Assembly: GCA_017472685.1 (NCBI GenBank)
Contig: JAFUOO010000011.1
Span: 62,001 to 126,000, forward strand
Direction of reading: 5' to 3'
DNA from: Clostridia bacterium
Lineage (GTDB): Bacteria > Bacillota > Clostridia > UMGS1883
DNA length: 64,000 nt
Shown here: in pieces, positions 19,224 to 28,110 of the stretch
Position numbering within the stretch: position 1 is the stretch's first letter
How the letters are laid out: each line of letters starts with the position of its first letter
Notes under the pieces: model-generated
What the model was told of the DNA's origin: nothing
Seen by the model: the letters and a program-made list of their open reading frames with translations, nothing else
Database searches by the model: none
Translations under genes and position numbers: made by a program

Positions 19224-21416
19224 ATGAAGCTTAAAAAGATGGTATGTGTCATTGTATTGACCATAATGCTTCTCTCAAGCTTAGGTGTACCTTCAATGGC
19301 ACAGGAGGTAACCGTAAAAATTGACGAGGAAAAGCTTAACTGCACCACACCCGCCCGCATTGAAAACGGCAGCACAATGGTGCCAATGAGAGCCATTTTT
19401 GAAGCTCTGGGAATGAGCGTTGAATGGAATAACGAAGAAAAAAGCGTTACTGCAACCAAGGAGGGCAAGGTAATAAAGCTTGTCATCGGCAAAAAAACCT
19501 TGCAGGTAAACGGAGAAGAAGTGGAATTAAACGTAGCGCCCTTTATTGAAAACGGTAGCACAATGGTGCCCGTAAGAGCGGTGAGCGAAAGTGTTGACGC
19601 CAAGGTTGAATGGAAGGGCGACAAATACACAGTTGAAATCACAACTGCCGAGTATGAGGAAAACAAGGACAAATGGAAGGACAACACAGGTGTAATTGAT
19701 GTTGGCAACATGACTGTTTCCGGAAGCGGTGTGAACGTTGACGGAAACGTTGTTTACATAACTGAGGGCGGCGATTTTTCCCTTAAGGGTGAGAATGACA
19801 ACGTAATGATTCACGTTGACACCAAGTACAAGGTAAAGCTTCGCCTTGAGGGTGTTAAAATGTCAAACCCCTCAAATCCCGTAATTTTCTTTGAAAACAC
19901 AAATAAGTCCTTTATTACTATTTCAAAGGGCACTGAAAACTATATTACAGACGGAGAAGAATACACCGCTCTTGCCAAGGCGGCAATATTCTCCAACGAC
20001 GATATTGAAATAAAGGGCGAAGGCACCCTTTATGTTACAAGCAAGGCACACCATGCTCTTGCAAGTGACGACGATATCAAGATAGAAGAAGGCACACTTT
20101 TGTTAACTGCCGACACAAAGGACGGCATCCATGCCAACAATACCGTAAAAATACTTGGTGGTGACATAACGGTTACTGCAAAGGGTGACGGTATTCAGGC
20201 TGAGGAGGATGTTGTTATCGAAGACGGCAATATAAATGTAACCACTACAGGCGAAGTTGCTGAGTCCTTCGGCAATTGGGGCGGCGGAATGCCTCAGGGT
20301 GGCTTCGGCGGAGGCAGAGGCTGGCGTGATAGAAATAATCAAACAACAGAAGGCGTAACACCTCCCGAAGGTATGACCCGTCCCGAAGGCTTTGTGCCCA
20401 ACGGCGAAATGACAGCACCTGAGGGTATGATGCGCCCCGAGGGCTTTGCGCCCAACGGCGAAATGACTCCTCCTGAAGGCATGACACCTCCCCAAGGCTT
20501 TGAGCCTCCCGAGGGCTTTAATCCCGAAGGCGGCATGATGCAGCCCGAAAATGAAAACACAACAGCCCCCGAAGATGAGGCTACAGCCACAAAGGGCATC
20601 AAGGGTGAAACAAACGTTACAATCACAGGCGGTAATATAGTTGTAAATTCTGCCGACCACGCAATTCACTGTGCAGGCACTCTCAATATAACAGGAGGCG
20701 AGTTAAGCCTTTCCTCGGAAAAGGGTAAGGGTATTTCCGCTCACGGCGATGTTTACGTTGAAAGCGGAAAGATAGACATTTTGAAAGCAACAGAGGGCTT
20801 GGAGAGCAAGGCAAACCTCACCATCAACGGTGGCGAAATCAATATCAAGGGCAGTGATGACGGTATAAACGCAGGCGGTACAGGCGGCAGAGATGTGGCA
20901 AACCGCAACAACAGTGAGGCAACAACCGGTCACGACCTTGTTATCACCGGCGGCACCATTTTTGTGAATGCATCCGGCGACGGGCTTGATGCAAACGGCA
21001 GAATGATTATTGAGGGCGGCAGCATTATTGTTGAGGGCCCCACAAACAGCGGCAACGGTGCACTTGACTCCGGCGGCGTTATAAAGGTTAACGGCGGCAC
21101 AATGATTGCACTGGGTGCATCAGGCATGGCAGAGGTGCCCGATAACGATTCACTTCAGCCCTCCTTCAGGCTGGTTGTGTCCGAAAACATTGCAGCAGGC
21201 AGCAATATTGTTATAAAGAATGCGGCAGGCGAAGTGCTTTACAGCTATACCACTATCAAAACAGGTAACAGCATTGTATTTTCTTCCGATAAGCTGACGG
21301 TGGGTGAAACATACACCGTCACAATAGGCGAAAGCGTACACACAGTTGAGCTGGGCAGCGTGGTGACCAATGTTGGTAACGGTAATGGTTTTGGCTTCGG
21401 CGGACGCAGATGGTAA
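19224..21416 (+). CDS. Secreted stalk-domain protein with parallel beta-helix carbohydrate-binding region
   Basis: The 730-aa protein has a signal peptide (to about residue 27, ending SMAQE) and a copper-amine-oxidase-N-type stalk domain (ENGSTMVPMRAIFEAL and its repeat ENGSTMVPVRAVSES, roughly 40-135). A long right-handed beta-helix follows, built from short units (IKGEGTLYV, IEEGTLLLT, ILGGDITVT, ITGGNIVVN and so on), as in the carbohydrate-binding DUF4353 family. Around residues 372-440 a Pro/Glu/Met-rich insert of repeated PEGM/PEGF and PNGEM units interrupts the helix. It is probably exported and wall- or surface-associated, with unknown ligand. AAGGAGG precedes the ATG and a terminator follows. 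Confidence 0.82.
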   Translation: MKLKKMVCVIVLTIMLLSSLGVPSMAQEVTVKIDEEKLNCTTPARIENGSTMVPMRAIFEALGMSVEWNNEEKSVTATKEGKVIKLVIGKKTLQVNGEEVELNVAPFIENGSTMVPVRAVSESVDAKVEWKGDKYTVEITTAEYEENKDKWKDNTGVIDVGNMTVSGSGVNVDGNVVYITEGGDFSLKGENDNVMIHVDTKYKVKLRLEGVKMSNPSNPVIFFENTNKSFITISKGTENYITDGEEYTALAKAAIFSNDDIEIKGEGTLYVTSKAHHALASDDDIKIEEGTLLLTADTKDGIHANNTVKILGGDITVTAKGDGIQAEEDVVIEDGNINVTTTGEVAESFGNWGGGMPQGGFGGGRGWRDRNNQTTEGVTPPEGMTRPEGFVPNGEMTAPEGMMRPEGFAPNGEMTPPEGMTPPQGFEPPEGFNPEGGMMQPENENTTAPEDEATATKGIKGETNVTITGGNIVVNSADHAIHCAGTLNITGGELSLSSEKGKGISAHGDVYVESGKIDILKATEGLESKANLTINGGEINIKGSDDGINAGGTGGRDVANRNNSEATTGHDLVITGGTIFVNASGDGLDANGRMIIEGGSIIVEGPTNSGNGALDSGGVIKVNGGTMIALGASGMAEVPDNDSLQPSFRLVVSENIAAGSNIVIKNAAGEVLYSYTTIKTGNSIVFSSDKLTVGETYTVTIGESVHTVELGSVVTNVGNGNGFGFGGRRW

Positions 21417-21421
21417 AATAG

Positions 21422-21452
21422 ACGGAGTGTTGTGAAAACAACACTCCGTTTT
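21422..21452 (+). terminator. Terminator after the beta-helix protein
   Basis: ACGGAGTGTTGT and ACAACACTCCGT form a 12-bp stem with a short loop (GAAA), followed by TTTT. Confidence 0.85.
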
Positions 21453-21462
21453 GATGTGTCTG

Positions 21463-21491
21463 TTGAATAGCACCATGAAAAGTGATACAAT
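21463..21491 (+). promoter_or_regulatory. Sigma-A promoter of the degV-type gene
   Basis: TTGAAT (21463-21468) and TACAAT (21486-21491) are separated by 17 bases, 33 bases before the ATG. Confidence 0.65.
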
Positions 21492-21524
21492 TATTTTAAT
21501 AAGAAATTTATGAGGTGAAGCGTT

Positions 21525-22409
21525 ATGAGTAAGTTCCAGTTATCCTGCGAATCCACAGTTGACATGCCTTATTCCTACGTGTCGGGAAGAGACATTACTG
21601 TTGTATTTTATACCTACACCGTGGACGGTGAGGTTTATGTTGACGACATGTGCCGTGACAGTGAGGCACTTCCCAATTTCCACCGTATGCTCAAGGAGGG
21701 CAAAATGCCTTCCACATCACAGATTAATCATTATACTTATCTTGAATATTTCGAAGAGCTTCTCCAGAAGGGCGACGTGCTGCACCTTGCGTTTGGCAGA
21801 GGCATGTCTGCATCTGTTGTAAACGCAATGAATGCTGCCAACGAGCTCAAGGAAAAGTACCCCGACAGAAAGCTTATTGTTGTTGACACCCTTGCAAGTG
21901 CATCGGGCTACGGCATGCTTGTTGACTATGCGGCAGACATGCGTGACAATGGCAGCACCATGGAAGAGATTGAAGCATGGGTACTTGAAAACCGCCTTAA
22001 CGTTCATCATCAGATTTACGCAACAGACCTTTTCCACTTAAAGCGTGGCGGACGAGTTTCGGGTCCTGCGGCAATGCTTGGTACTGTTTTAGGCATCTGC
22101 CCCATTATGCGCCTTAACGCAGAGGGCAGTATTCATGCCTACGGCAAGGTAAGAAGCAAGAAAAAAGCAATTGCGGAAACAGTTAAGGTTATGGAAGAGC
22201 ATGCACAAAACGGCTACGACTATTCGGGCAAGTGCTTTATCTGCCATGCAGACTGTATTGATGATGCAAACACTGTTAAAGCAATGATTGAAGAAAAGTT
22301 CAAGAACGTTGATGTAAAGATTTTTGATATAGGTACAATTATTGCCGCTCACACAGGTCAGGGCACATTGGCTCTGTTCTTCATGGGCGACGATAGATCA
22401 AAACTTTAA
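21525..22409 (+). CDS. DegV family fatty-acid-binding protein
   Basis: The 294-aa protein follows the DegV pattern: an N-terminal ESTVDMPYSY strand-loop, KMPSTSQINHYTYLEYFEEL, then LASASGYGMLV and, late in the chain, IGTIIAAHTGQGTLALFF. DegV/FakB proteins hold a fatty acid and hand it to the FakA kinase. No fakA is nearby, and clostridial genomes hold several DegV paralogues, so the particular lipid cannot be stated. GAGGTG lies before the ATG. The gene is single, with its own promoter and a long inverted repeat over its stop codon. Confidence 0.88.
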   Translation: MSKFQLSCESTVDMPYSYVSGRDITVVFYTYTVDGEVYVDDMCRDSEALPNFHRMLKEGKMPSTSQINHYTYLEYFEELLQKGDVLHLAFGRGMSASVVNAMNAANELKEKYPDRKLIVVDTLASASGYGMLVDYAADMRDNGSTMEEIEAWVLENRLNVHHQIYATDLFHLKRGGRVSGPAAMLGTVLGICPIMRLNAEGSIHAYGKVRSKKKAIAETVKVMEEHAQNGYDYSGKCFICHADCIDDANTVKAMIEEKFKNVDVKIFDIGTIIAAHTGQGTLALFFMGDDRSKL

Positions 22410-22440
22410 AATGCTGAGGTATCGCATTTTAAAGTTTTGA
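22398..22440. repeat. 17-bp perfect inverted repeat over the degV stop codon
   Basis: Bases 22398-22414 and 22424-22440 are exact reverse complements (core AAAACTTTAAAATGC) around a nine-base loop. The stop codon TAA is in the left arm. No T run follows, so it is not a canonical terminator; it may protect the mRNA 3' end or assist the next hairpin. Confidence 0.8.
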
Positions 22441-22470
22441 AGTAATAAGTAATAGGGAATAAGTAAGGAA

Positions 22471-22499
22471 AAGAGCCAATCAGTTAAGATTGGCTCTTT
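22471..22499. terminator. Bidirectional terminator between degV and the MFS gene
   Basis: AAGAGCCAATC and GATTGGCTCTT form an 11-bp stem with a six-base loop and a T run on both strands. It overlaps the last codons of the minus-strand transporter. Confidence 0.85.
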
Positions 22500-23659
22500 T
22501 TTAATGATATAGCTGAGATTATTAATATTAACGGGAAAATTGCGGCGGCAAGAAGACCTGTGTTCAAATTGTCAGCAAAGGCGGACGAAACAAAGCCTGT
22601 AAGGGTGGGCCCTGCGCTGCAGCCTAAATCACCTGCTAAGGCGAGGTAGGCAAACATCAGCGTGCCGCCCTTGGGAAAGTGCTTTGCTGCCATTGAAAAT
22701 ACCCCCGGCCAGAGAATGCCTGCCGACAAGCCGCAAAGGGCACAGCCTATAAGCGAAAGAATGCTGTAGGGGCTCAGCGCCACCGTAATGTACGATACAA
22801 CGCTCAATATGCCGCTTGCAATAAGGCATTTACGCAAGTTGAGAGTATCACCGAACTTTGAATGACCCACACGGGCAATGCCCATCATAAGTGAAAACAT
22901 ACACATGCCCGTAATGTCGCCTATAGCCTTAGGCACACCAAGTGCACTTTCAACAAAATAGGACGCCCACTGGCTCATTGCCTGCTCGCTTGCACCTGCG
23001 CTTATCATAAGGAAAATGAATATAATAAAAGCCCTCTTTGAAAAAAGCTCCTTAAGGCTCATTGCGCTGTTTTCTTCGGTAAGACGGTTAACGGGCACCA
23101 AGGCAAAGAAAACGGCATTAAAAGCGGGCAGAAGAGCCCATATACAGGAAAGCACGTGCCAGCTTTCCTTACCGAAAATGCTTAAAAAGAGGGTTGAAAT
23201 AATTACAACACCCATTGTGCCCCAGCAGTAAAACGAATGAAGCAGGCTCATTACCGATGCCTTGTTGTCCGTAGGGCAGGCTTCGGCAATAGGGCTTATC
23301 AATACCTCAATTATGCCACCGCCCACAGCGTAGATTATTACGGCAAAAAGTATCATGGGGAAAGCGTTTTCCGCCATAAGGGGCAACACGCCCAGCGCTA
23401 TTAATCCTGCCGATGAAAACACATGGGCAATTATAATGCTCTTCTTGTAGCCTATGCGGTCAACAAAAAAGGGTGATATAAAGTCAACCAGGAGCTGAAC
23501 GAGAAAGTTTATTGTGACCAGAAGTGTTATCTGCTCAAGAGGAATGTTTAACTGCTCGTGAAAGATAATAAACAGGAGCGGAGCAAAGTTATTTACCACC
23601 GCCTGCGTTATGTAGCCTAAAAAGCAGGCGTAAAGCGTGTGATTATAACCTATTTTCAT
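22484..23659 (-). CDS. Major facilitator superfamily transporter
   Basis: The 391-aa protein has about twelve hydrophobic segments and an MFS-type loop after segment 2 (DFISPFFVDRIGYKKS). Its ATG overlaps the stop of the acetyltransferase gene by four bases (ATGA), so it is translated as the last gene of the zinc-uptake operon. The substrate cannot be predicted; sugar/fucose-permease-like relatives are common. Whether it shares zinc control or is merely a readthrough passenger is unknown. Confidence 0.82.
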   Translation of the reverse strand: MKIGYNHTLYACFLGYITQAVVNNFAPLLFIIFHEQLNIPLEQITLLVTINFLVQLLVDFISPFFVDRIGYKKSIIIAHVFSSAGLIALGVLPLMAENAFPMILFAVIIYAVGGGIIEVLISPIAEACPTDNKASVMSLLHSFYCWGTMGVVIISTLFLSIFGKESWHVLSCIWALLPAFNAVFFALVPVNRLTEENSAMSLKELFSKRAFIIFIFLMISAGASEQAMSQWASYFVESALGVPKAIGDITGMCMFSLMMGIARVGHSKFGDTLNLRKCLIASGILSVVSYITVALSPYSILSLIGCALCGLSAGILWPGVFSMAAKHFPKGGTLMFAYLALAGDLGCSAGPTLTGFVSSAFADNLNTGLLAAAIFPLILIISAISLKKSQS

Positions 23660-24273
23660 TTCAATTCCTCCGGAATTTTCATATCCTTGAAATAGTACTC
23701 GCGGTCTCTTTCACCGATAGGTCTTACCACGCGGCAAGGATTACCAAAGGCAACAACATTTTCGGGAACGTCGCGTGTTACAATGCTTCCTGCGCCGATA
23801 ACCGTATTGTCACCGATTGTAACACCGGGCAGAATAATGCTTCCTGCGCCTATCCAGCAGCACTTGCCGATTTTTACGGGCGCGTTGAACTGACAGCCCT
23901 TTTCACGCAGGGGAACATATATGGGATGTGCCGCCGTGGCAATGGTTACGTTGGGTCCGAAAAGGGTGTTGTCGCCAACGTAGATATGTGTATCGTCAAC
24001 AGCGGTAAGGTTAAAGTTTGCATAAACATGGTTGCCGAAATGAATGTGCCTGCCGCCCCAGTTTGACCTCAGCGGCGGCTCTATGTAGCAGCCCTCGCCA
24101 AGCTCGGCGAACATTTTCTTTAAAAGCTCCTGTCTCTTTTTCTGCTCCGAGGGGCGTGTCTGATTAAAGTCATATAAAAGCTCAAGACATTCTCTCTGCT
24201 CACCTAAAAATTCACTGCTCTCAAAATAAAGCTCTGTAGAATGTACCTTGCGCTTAAGCTCATTTATATCCAT
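23656..24273 (-). CDS. Sugar O-acetyltransferase of the maltose/galactoside type (left-handed beta-helix)
   Basis: The 205-aa protein has an N-terminal helical acceptor region (about 1-55, Mac-type) and hexapeptide repeats forming a left-handed beta-helix: VYANFNLTAVDDTHIYVG, PNVTIATAAHP, GSIILPGVTIGDNTVIGAGS. The His in TAAHP is the usual catalytic base. It should transfer acetyl from acetyl-CoA to a sugar hydroxyl. It lies four bases after znuB and overlaps the MFS gene. Confidence 0.88.
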   Translation of the reverse strand: MDINELKRKVHSTELYFESSEFLGEQRECLELLYDFNQTRPSEQKKRQELLKKMFAELGEGCYIEPPLRSNWGGRHIHFGNHVYANFNLTAVDDTHIYVGDNTLFGPNVTIATAAHPIYVPLREKGCQFNAPVKIGKCCWIGAGSIILPGVTIGDNTVIGAGSIVTRDVPENVVAFGNPCRVVRPIGERDREYYFKDMKIPEELK

Positions 24274-24277
24274 ATTT

Positions 24278-25096
24278 TTATTCCTTTCTTAATGTGCAAA
24301 GGGTAACCATAACACATACGATAATATTTGCACCTACAATTGATGCGCCTGTGGGCAAGTCAAGATAATAGGAGGTGAAAAGCCCGCAAAGGAAGCATAC
24401 CACCGAAACTATTGCCGATAAGACTACAAGCGAGCGGAAGCTTCTTACCAGACGACGGCTTGTAACTGCAGGGAAGATAATTAAGCTTGAAATTAAAAGC
24501 GTACCCATTATCCTCATGCCGATTACAATTGTGAGTGCCGTTAAAAAGGATATAAGGAACTGATAAAAGTTCACGCTGATGCCGCTTGCCTGGGCAAAGC
24601 TTTCGTCGTAGGTTATAAGGAAAAGACGGTTGTAGAACACAACAAACATTATAAGCACCACAACAACCAGCACAATGCTCAGGTACATGTCGTAGGTGGA
24701 GGAGGCAAGGATTGAACCGAACATGTAGTTGTAAACATCCACGTTAAAGCCCTTTGAAAGGCTTGTGATTATAATGCCTAAGCTGAGGGCACCCGTTGAC
24801 ACCATGCCGATGGCAACATCGCCCTTGCCGCCCTTTCTTGTCAGGCTCATAATAACAAAGGATGCCGCCACAACAACGGGCAGTGTAACAAAAATGTGCT
24901 GAGCAGGGCTTAAGCCCAATGCTACAGCTAAGCTCACCGCACAGAAGGCAACATCTGCCAAGCCGTGACCAATCATGGAGTAGCGCTTTAAAACAAGGAT
25001 AACGCCTAAAAGCGCCGCACAGAAGGATATTGCCGTGCCTGTTACCAGGGCACGTGTCATGAAGGGGTAGGACAAAAGGTTAATCAATTCTGCCAT
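24278..25096 (-). CDS. znuB: Zinc ABC transporter permease (ZnuB/AdcB type)
   Basis: The 272-aa protein has about eight membrane segments in the ABC-3 family pattern (YPFMTRALVTGTAISFCAAL; HGLADVAFCAVSLA; GMRIMGTLLISSLIIFPAVT). It forms the membrane channel for metal import with the ATPase and binding protein encoded just upstream; the start overlaps znuC by 13 bases. Zinc rather than manganese is inferred from the His-rich binding protein and the adjacent Fur-type regulator. Confidence 0.9.
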   Translation of the reverse strand: MAELINLLSYPFMTRALVTGTAISFCAALLGVILVLKRYSMIGHGLADVAFCAVSLAVALGLSPAQHIFVTLPVVVAASFVIMSLTRKGGKGDVAIGMVSTGALSLGIIITSLSKGFNVDVYNYMFGSILASSTYDMYLSIVLVVVVLIMFVVFYNRLFLITYDESFAQASGISVNFYQFLISFLTALTIVIGMRIMGTLLISSLIIFPAVTSRRLVRSFRSLVVLSAIVSVVCFLCGLFTSYYLDLPTGASIVGANIIVCVMVTLCTLRKE

Positions 25097-25761
25097 AAGT
25101 TAGCCCTCCATTCTTCAATTGAGCCCACAAAATCAACGTGGGAATTATTCATAAGCATAACGCGTGAAGCGTACTTGCCTATCGCCTGATAGTCATGCGA
25201 TGCCATTACAATTGTAACGCCCTGCTTGTTAAGGTCGCGATAAAGGCTGTAAAGCTCTTCGCTTATTGAACTGTCAAGCCCTGCGAAGGGCTCGTCAAGA
25301 AGCATGAGGCGGGGGCTTTTGCACAAGGCTCTTGCAAGAAGCGCTCTCTGCTGCTGACCGCCCGAAAGGTTTCCTATGCGTGTGTTGCGGAACTTTTCCA
25401 TGCCTAACTTTACCATGGATTCCTCGGCACGCATTTTATCCTCCTTTGAATAAAAGGGAAGAGTCTTGCCCGACTTCTGTGTGCCCGAGAGAATTATTTC
25501 CCATACAGTTGCGGGGAAGTCCCTGTCTGCTTTGTTTGACTGGGAGAGATATGAAATCTGCTCCTTGGGAAAGTGAATATGCAAGTGTCCGCTCTTTATT
25601 GGGCAAAGCCCTACAATGCCCTTTAAAAGTGTGGACTTACCGCTTCCGTTGGCACCTGCAATGCAGAAATAGTCCCCCTCGTTAACCGTGAAGGAGGCAT
25701 TATCAACGGCGGTTACGTTGCCGTAGTTTATTGTAACTGATGAGGCTGTTAAAATTTCCAT
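25084..25761 (-). CDS. znuC: Zinc ABC transporter ATP-binding protein (ZnuC/AdcC type)
   Basis: The 225-aa ATPase has Walker A GANGSGKST, Q-loop SYLSQS, signature LSGGQQQR, Walker B LMLLDEPFAG and the switch His in VMASHD. It energises zinc import with ZnuB. It begins at the last base of the znuA stop region (overlap of one base), showing tight coupling. Confidence 0.92.
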   Translation of the reverse strand: MEILTASSVTINYGNVTAVDNASFTVNEGDYFCIAGANGSGKSTLLKGIVGLCPIKSGHLHIHFPKEQISYLSQSNKADRDFPATVWEIILSGTQKSGKTLPFYSKEDKMRAEESMVKLGMEKFRNTRIGNLSGGQQQRALLARALCKSPRLMLLDEPFAGLDSSISEELYSLYRDLNKQGVTIVMASHDYQAIGKYASRVMLMNNSHVDFVGSIEEWRANLWQN

Positions 25762-26666
25762 TACAAAAGCCCCTTTCGGATGTTTGATAAGTTTTCGGTC
25801 ATGATTGATATAAAGGTTGCACCCGCCTCGCGCTCCTGGGCACTTGTGTTATGGCACGAGTGCAGAACTAAAACCTCGGCGTTGTTGGCGGAGGCTATTT
25901 CGCGTGCTATCTTAGGGTCGGAAAACTCCTCGCAGAAAATAACCTTTATGTCATTTTCCTTTACATAGTCGGAAAGAGCCGCAATATCCTGCACACTGGG
26001 CTCGGAGTTTGCACTGCAGGAGTCGTATGCAGACTTATATTGTATGTTATATCTTCTTGTGAGATAGCCCACTGCAAACCTGCCCCCGAAGATTAAGTCC
26101 TTTTTTTGTCCTTCGGCAAAAAGGGCGGAGTATTCCTCGTCCAATGCTGTAAGCGCATTTGTAAAGTTCAAAAGGTTTTCGGTAAAATATTCTTCGTTCT
26201 CGGGTGAAAGAAGAATGAGCTCTGCGGCAATTGTTGCGCACATTTTCTTTGCATTGTCAAAGTCAAGCCAGATGTGCGGGTCAAGGGAATGCTCATGCTC
26301 GTGCTCTTCCTCACCATGAGAAAAAAGGTCAATGTTTGAGGAAACATCAAGCACCTTTACATTGCCTCCTACAGAAGAGGCAATGTTGCCTGCCCAGCCC
26401 TCCATCGCATCTCCCGTGTAAATAAAGAGATCGCTCTTAGAGATTTTTGCCATATCCGCAGGGGACGGGTCATAAAGATGACTTTCCTGACCTGCAGGGA
26501 GTAAGAGTGTTACATCCACTTTATCGCCACCTATCTGACGGGCAAAGTCATACTGGGGGAAAAGTGTTGCAGTTATGCGGATTTTACCCTCCGATACATT
26601 TTCTGTGCTGCAGCCAGTGAGGGGCAAAAGCATAAGTATAAGTAATAACGAAATTAGTTTTTTCAT
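25761..26666 (-). CDS. znuA: Zinc ABC transporter substrate-binding lipoprotein (ZnuA/AdcA type)
   Basis: The start at 26666 is preceded by GAGGTG and opens a lipoprotein signal (MKKLISLLLI...LTGCSTE, Cys near residue 19). The 301-aa protein belongs to the cluster A-I metal-binding proteins: AGQESHLYDPSPADM contains the first His ligand, and a His/Glu-rich loop (HGEEEHEHEH) with DPHIWLD follows. That His-rich loop is typical of zinc rather than manganese binders. It starts eight bases after the Fur-type regulator gene. Confidence 0.92.
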   Translation of the reverse strand: MKKLISLLLILMLLPLTGCSTENVSEGKIRITATLFPQYDFARQIGGDKVDVTLLLPAGQESHLYDPSPADMAKISKSDLFIYTGDAMEGWAGNIASSVGGNVKVLDVSSNIDLFSHGEEEHEHEHSLDPHIWLDFDNAKKMCATIAAELILLSPENEEYFTENLLNFTNALTALDEEYSALFAEGQKKDLIFGGRFAVGYLTRRYNIQYKSAYDSCSANSEPSVQDIAALSDYVKENDIKVIFCEEFSDPKIAREIASANNAEVLVLHSCHNTSAQEREAGATFISIMTENLSNIRKGLL

Positions 26667-26674
26667 GGTGCACC

Positions 26675-27079
26675 TCACAGTCCTGCGCAGTTTTTGCACT
26701 TGCCGTAAAACACTGTTTTTGAACAGTCAATTACAAAGCCGTAGCTTTCACGTGCGCTTTTTGCAAAGCTTTCTGCAACCGAGCGGTCAAGATGCTCCAA
26801 TCTTCCGCACATGTCGCACATTAAGTGGTAGTGACCGTGGCAGTCGCCGCCTTCACCTGTGTATTGGTAGTAGGCTGTGTTCTTTTCACCTAAGGTATAT
26901 TTCCTTACCTTGCCAGCCTCCTCCAGCTCGCGGAGATAGCGGTAAACCGTTGCTCTGCCGACCTTTTCGCCCTGCTTGTGTAAAAGGGTGATTACGTCCT
27001 CAGCAGTAACGTGATTGCGGTTGTTTTCTAAAACCTCGGTAATTAATGCTTTTTGTTTTGTGTTATGATGAACAGGCAT
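26675..27079 (-). CDS. zur: Fur-family metalloregulator, probably zinc-responsive (Zur)
   Basis: The start at 27079 has GGAGGC seven bases upstream; a longer frame would cross the promoter. The 134-aa protein has a winged helix (ATVYRYLRELEEAGKV), the metal-site stretch GHYHLMCDMCGRLEHLD, and the two structural-zinc CxxC pairs (CDMC and CKNC). It heads the znuA-znuC-znuB operon, which points to zinc; Fur or PerR identity cannot be excluded from sequence alone. A 7-1-7 inverted repeat beside its own promoter suggests autoregulation. Confidence 0.85.
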   Translation of the reverse strand: MPVHHNTKQKALITEVLENNRNHVTAEDVITLLHKQGEKVGRATVYRYLRELEEAGKVRKYTLGEKNTAYYQYTGEGGDCHGHYHLMCDMCGRLEHLDRSVAESFAKSARESYGFVIDCSKTVFYGKCKNCAGL

Positions 27080-27102
27080 TTTTTCTGCCTCCTTTTTGAA
27101 AT

Positions 27103-27117
27103 TGAAACTAAGTATCA
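27103..27117. promoter_or_regulatory. Candidate Fur-family operator (7-1-7 box)
   Basis: TGAAACT-A-AGTATCA is an inverted repeat with a one-base centre and one mismatch. It fits the Fur-family 7-1-7 layout (TGATAAT-N-ATTATCA) and abuts the -10 box of the zur-znu promoter, so occupancy would block transcription. Confidence 0.6.
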
Positions 27118-27145
27118 GTATACACCTAAAGGGGAAGAAAGTCAA
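27117..27145 (-). promoter_or_regulatory. Sigma-A promoter of the zur-znuACB operon
   Basis: On the minus strand TTGACT (27145-27140) and TATACT (27122-27117) are separated by 17 bases, 38 bases before the zur start. Confidence 0.75.
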
Positions 27146-27164
27146 TAAAAATGCGCCCTTAAAC

Positions 27165-27195
27165 AAAAAAACTCCCCGATTTTCGGAGAGTTTTT
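27165..27195 (-). terminator. Terminator after era
   Basis: On the minus strand ACTCTCCGA and TCGGGGAGT form a stem with one mismatch, followed by a T run. It closes the yqfC-to-era block. Confidence 0.7.
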
Positions 27196-27200
27196 AAAAA

Positions 27201-28100
27201 TTATTCTTCGTTTTCCTGATAGCCGAATTCCTTCAAAAGGAAGTTGGAATTTCGCCAGTCCTCCTTGACCTTTACCCACAACTCAAGGAACACCTTTTTA
27301 TCCAAAAGCTTTTCAATATCACTTCTGGAGTAGGAGCCTATGCGCTTTAACATTTCGCCGCCCTTGCCGATGATAATGCCCTTATGGCTTGCCTTTTCGC
27401 AGAAAATTACCGCGCCGATTTTTGTTAAGGTGTCGCCCTCTTTCATGTACTCAATCTCAACAGCAGTGCCGTGGGGCACCTCCTTGTCAAGAAGACGGAG
27501 CATTTTTTCGCGGATGATTTCTGCAACGATTTCTCTTTCTGTCTGGTCGGTTATCATGTCGTCGGGGTAGTACATGGGTCCTTGGGGCAGAAGCTTTTTG
27601 ATTTCGTCTAAAACTGCATTTATGCCGTCCTTTTTAAGGGCAGAAATGGGGATAATTGAAGCAAATTCGCCAACGGAGGTTGCATCGGCAATGAGAGAGA
27701 GCATGTCCTCCTTGTTTTTGACGGTGTCTGCCTTGTTTATAATGAGAATAACGGGAAATTTCTTATTAAAAAGTCCCTCAAGAATTTCCTTTTCGTTGTT
27801 AAGAAGCTTGCCTGTTGCCTCTGTTACAAAGAGCACCGCATCAACACCATCGACAGCATCGGTCACAACCTTGTTCATGTATTCGCCCAGCTTTGTTCTG
27901 GGGGCATGTACACCGGGTGTGTCCACAAATATTATCTGGCTGTCATCGTCGGTTAAAATGGTAAGTATTTTGTTTCGTGTTGTCTGGGGCTTGTTGGAAA
28001 CAATGGCAATTTTTTCGCCTGTAAGTGCGTTTAAAAGTGTGGATTTGCCCACGTTGGGTCTGCCTACTATTGTTATAAAGCCTGATTTAAAATTATTCAT
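27201..28100 (-). CDS. era: GTPase Era
   Basis: The 299-aa protein has G1 GRPNVGKST, G3 DTPGVHAPR, G4 NKAD and a C-terminal KH domain with IIGKGGEMLKRIGSYSR. Era binds the 3' end of 16S rRNA and helps 30S assembly. It is the last gene of a conserved block (yqfD-phoH-pgpH-ybeY-dgkA-era), although cdd and recO are not present here. Confidence 0.95.
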   Translation of the reverse strand: MNNFKSGFITIVGRPNVGKSTLLNALTGEKIAIVSNKPQTTRNKILTILTDDDSQIIFVDTPGVHAPRTKLGEYMNKVVTDAVDGVDAVLFVTEATGKLLNNEKEILEGLFNKKFPVILIINKADTVKNKEDMLSLIADATSVGEFASIIPISALKKDGINAVLDEIKKLLPQGPMYYPDDMITDQTEREIVAEIIREKMLRLLDKEVPHGTAVEIEYMKEGDTLTKIGAVIFCEKASHKGIIIGKGGEMLKRIGSYSRSDIEKLLDKKVFLELWVKVKEDWRNSNFLLKEFGYQENEE

Positions 28101-28110
28101 GACGTATCTC

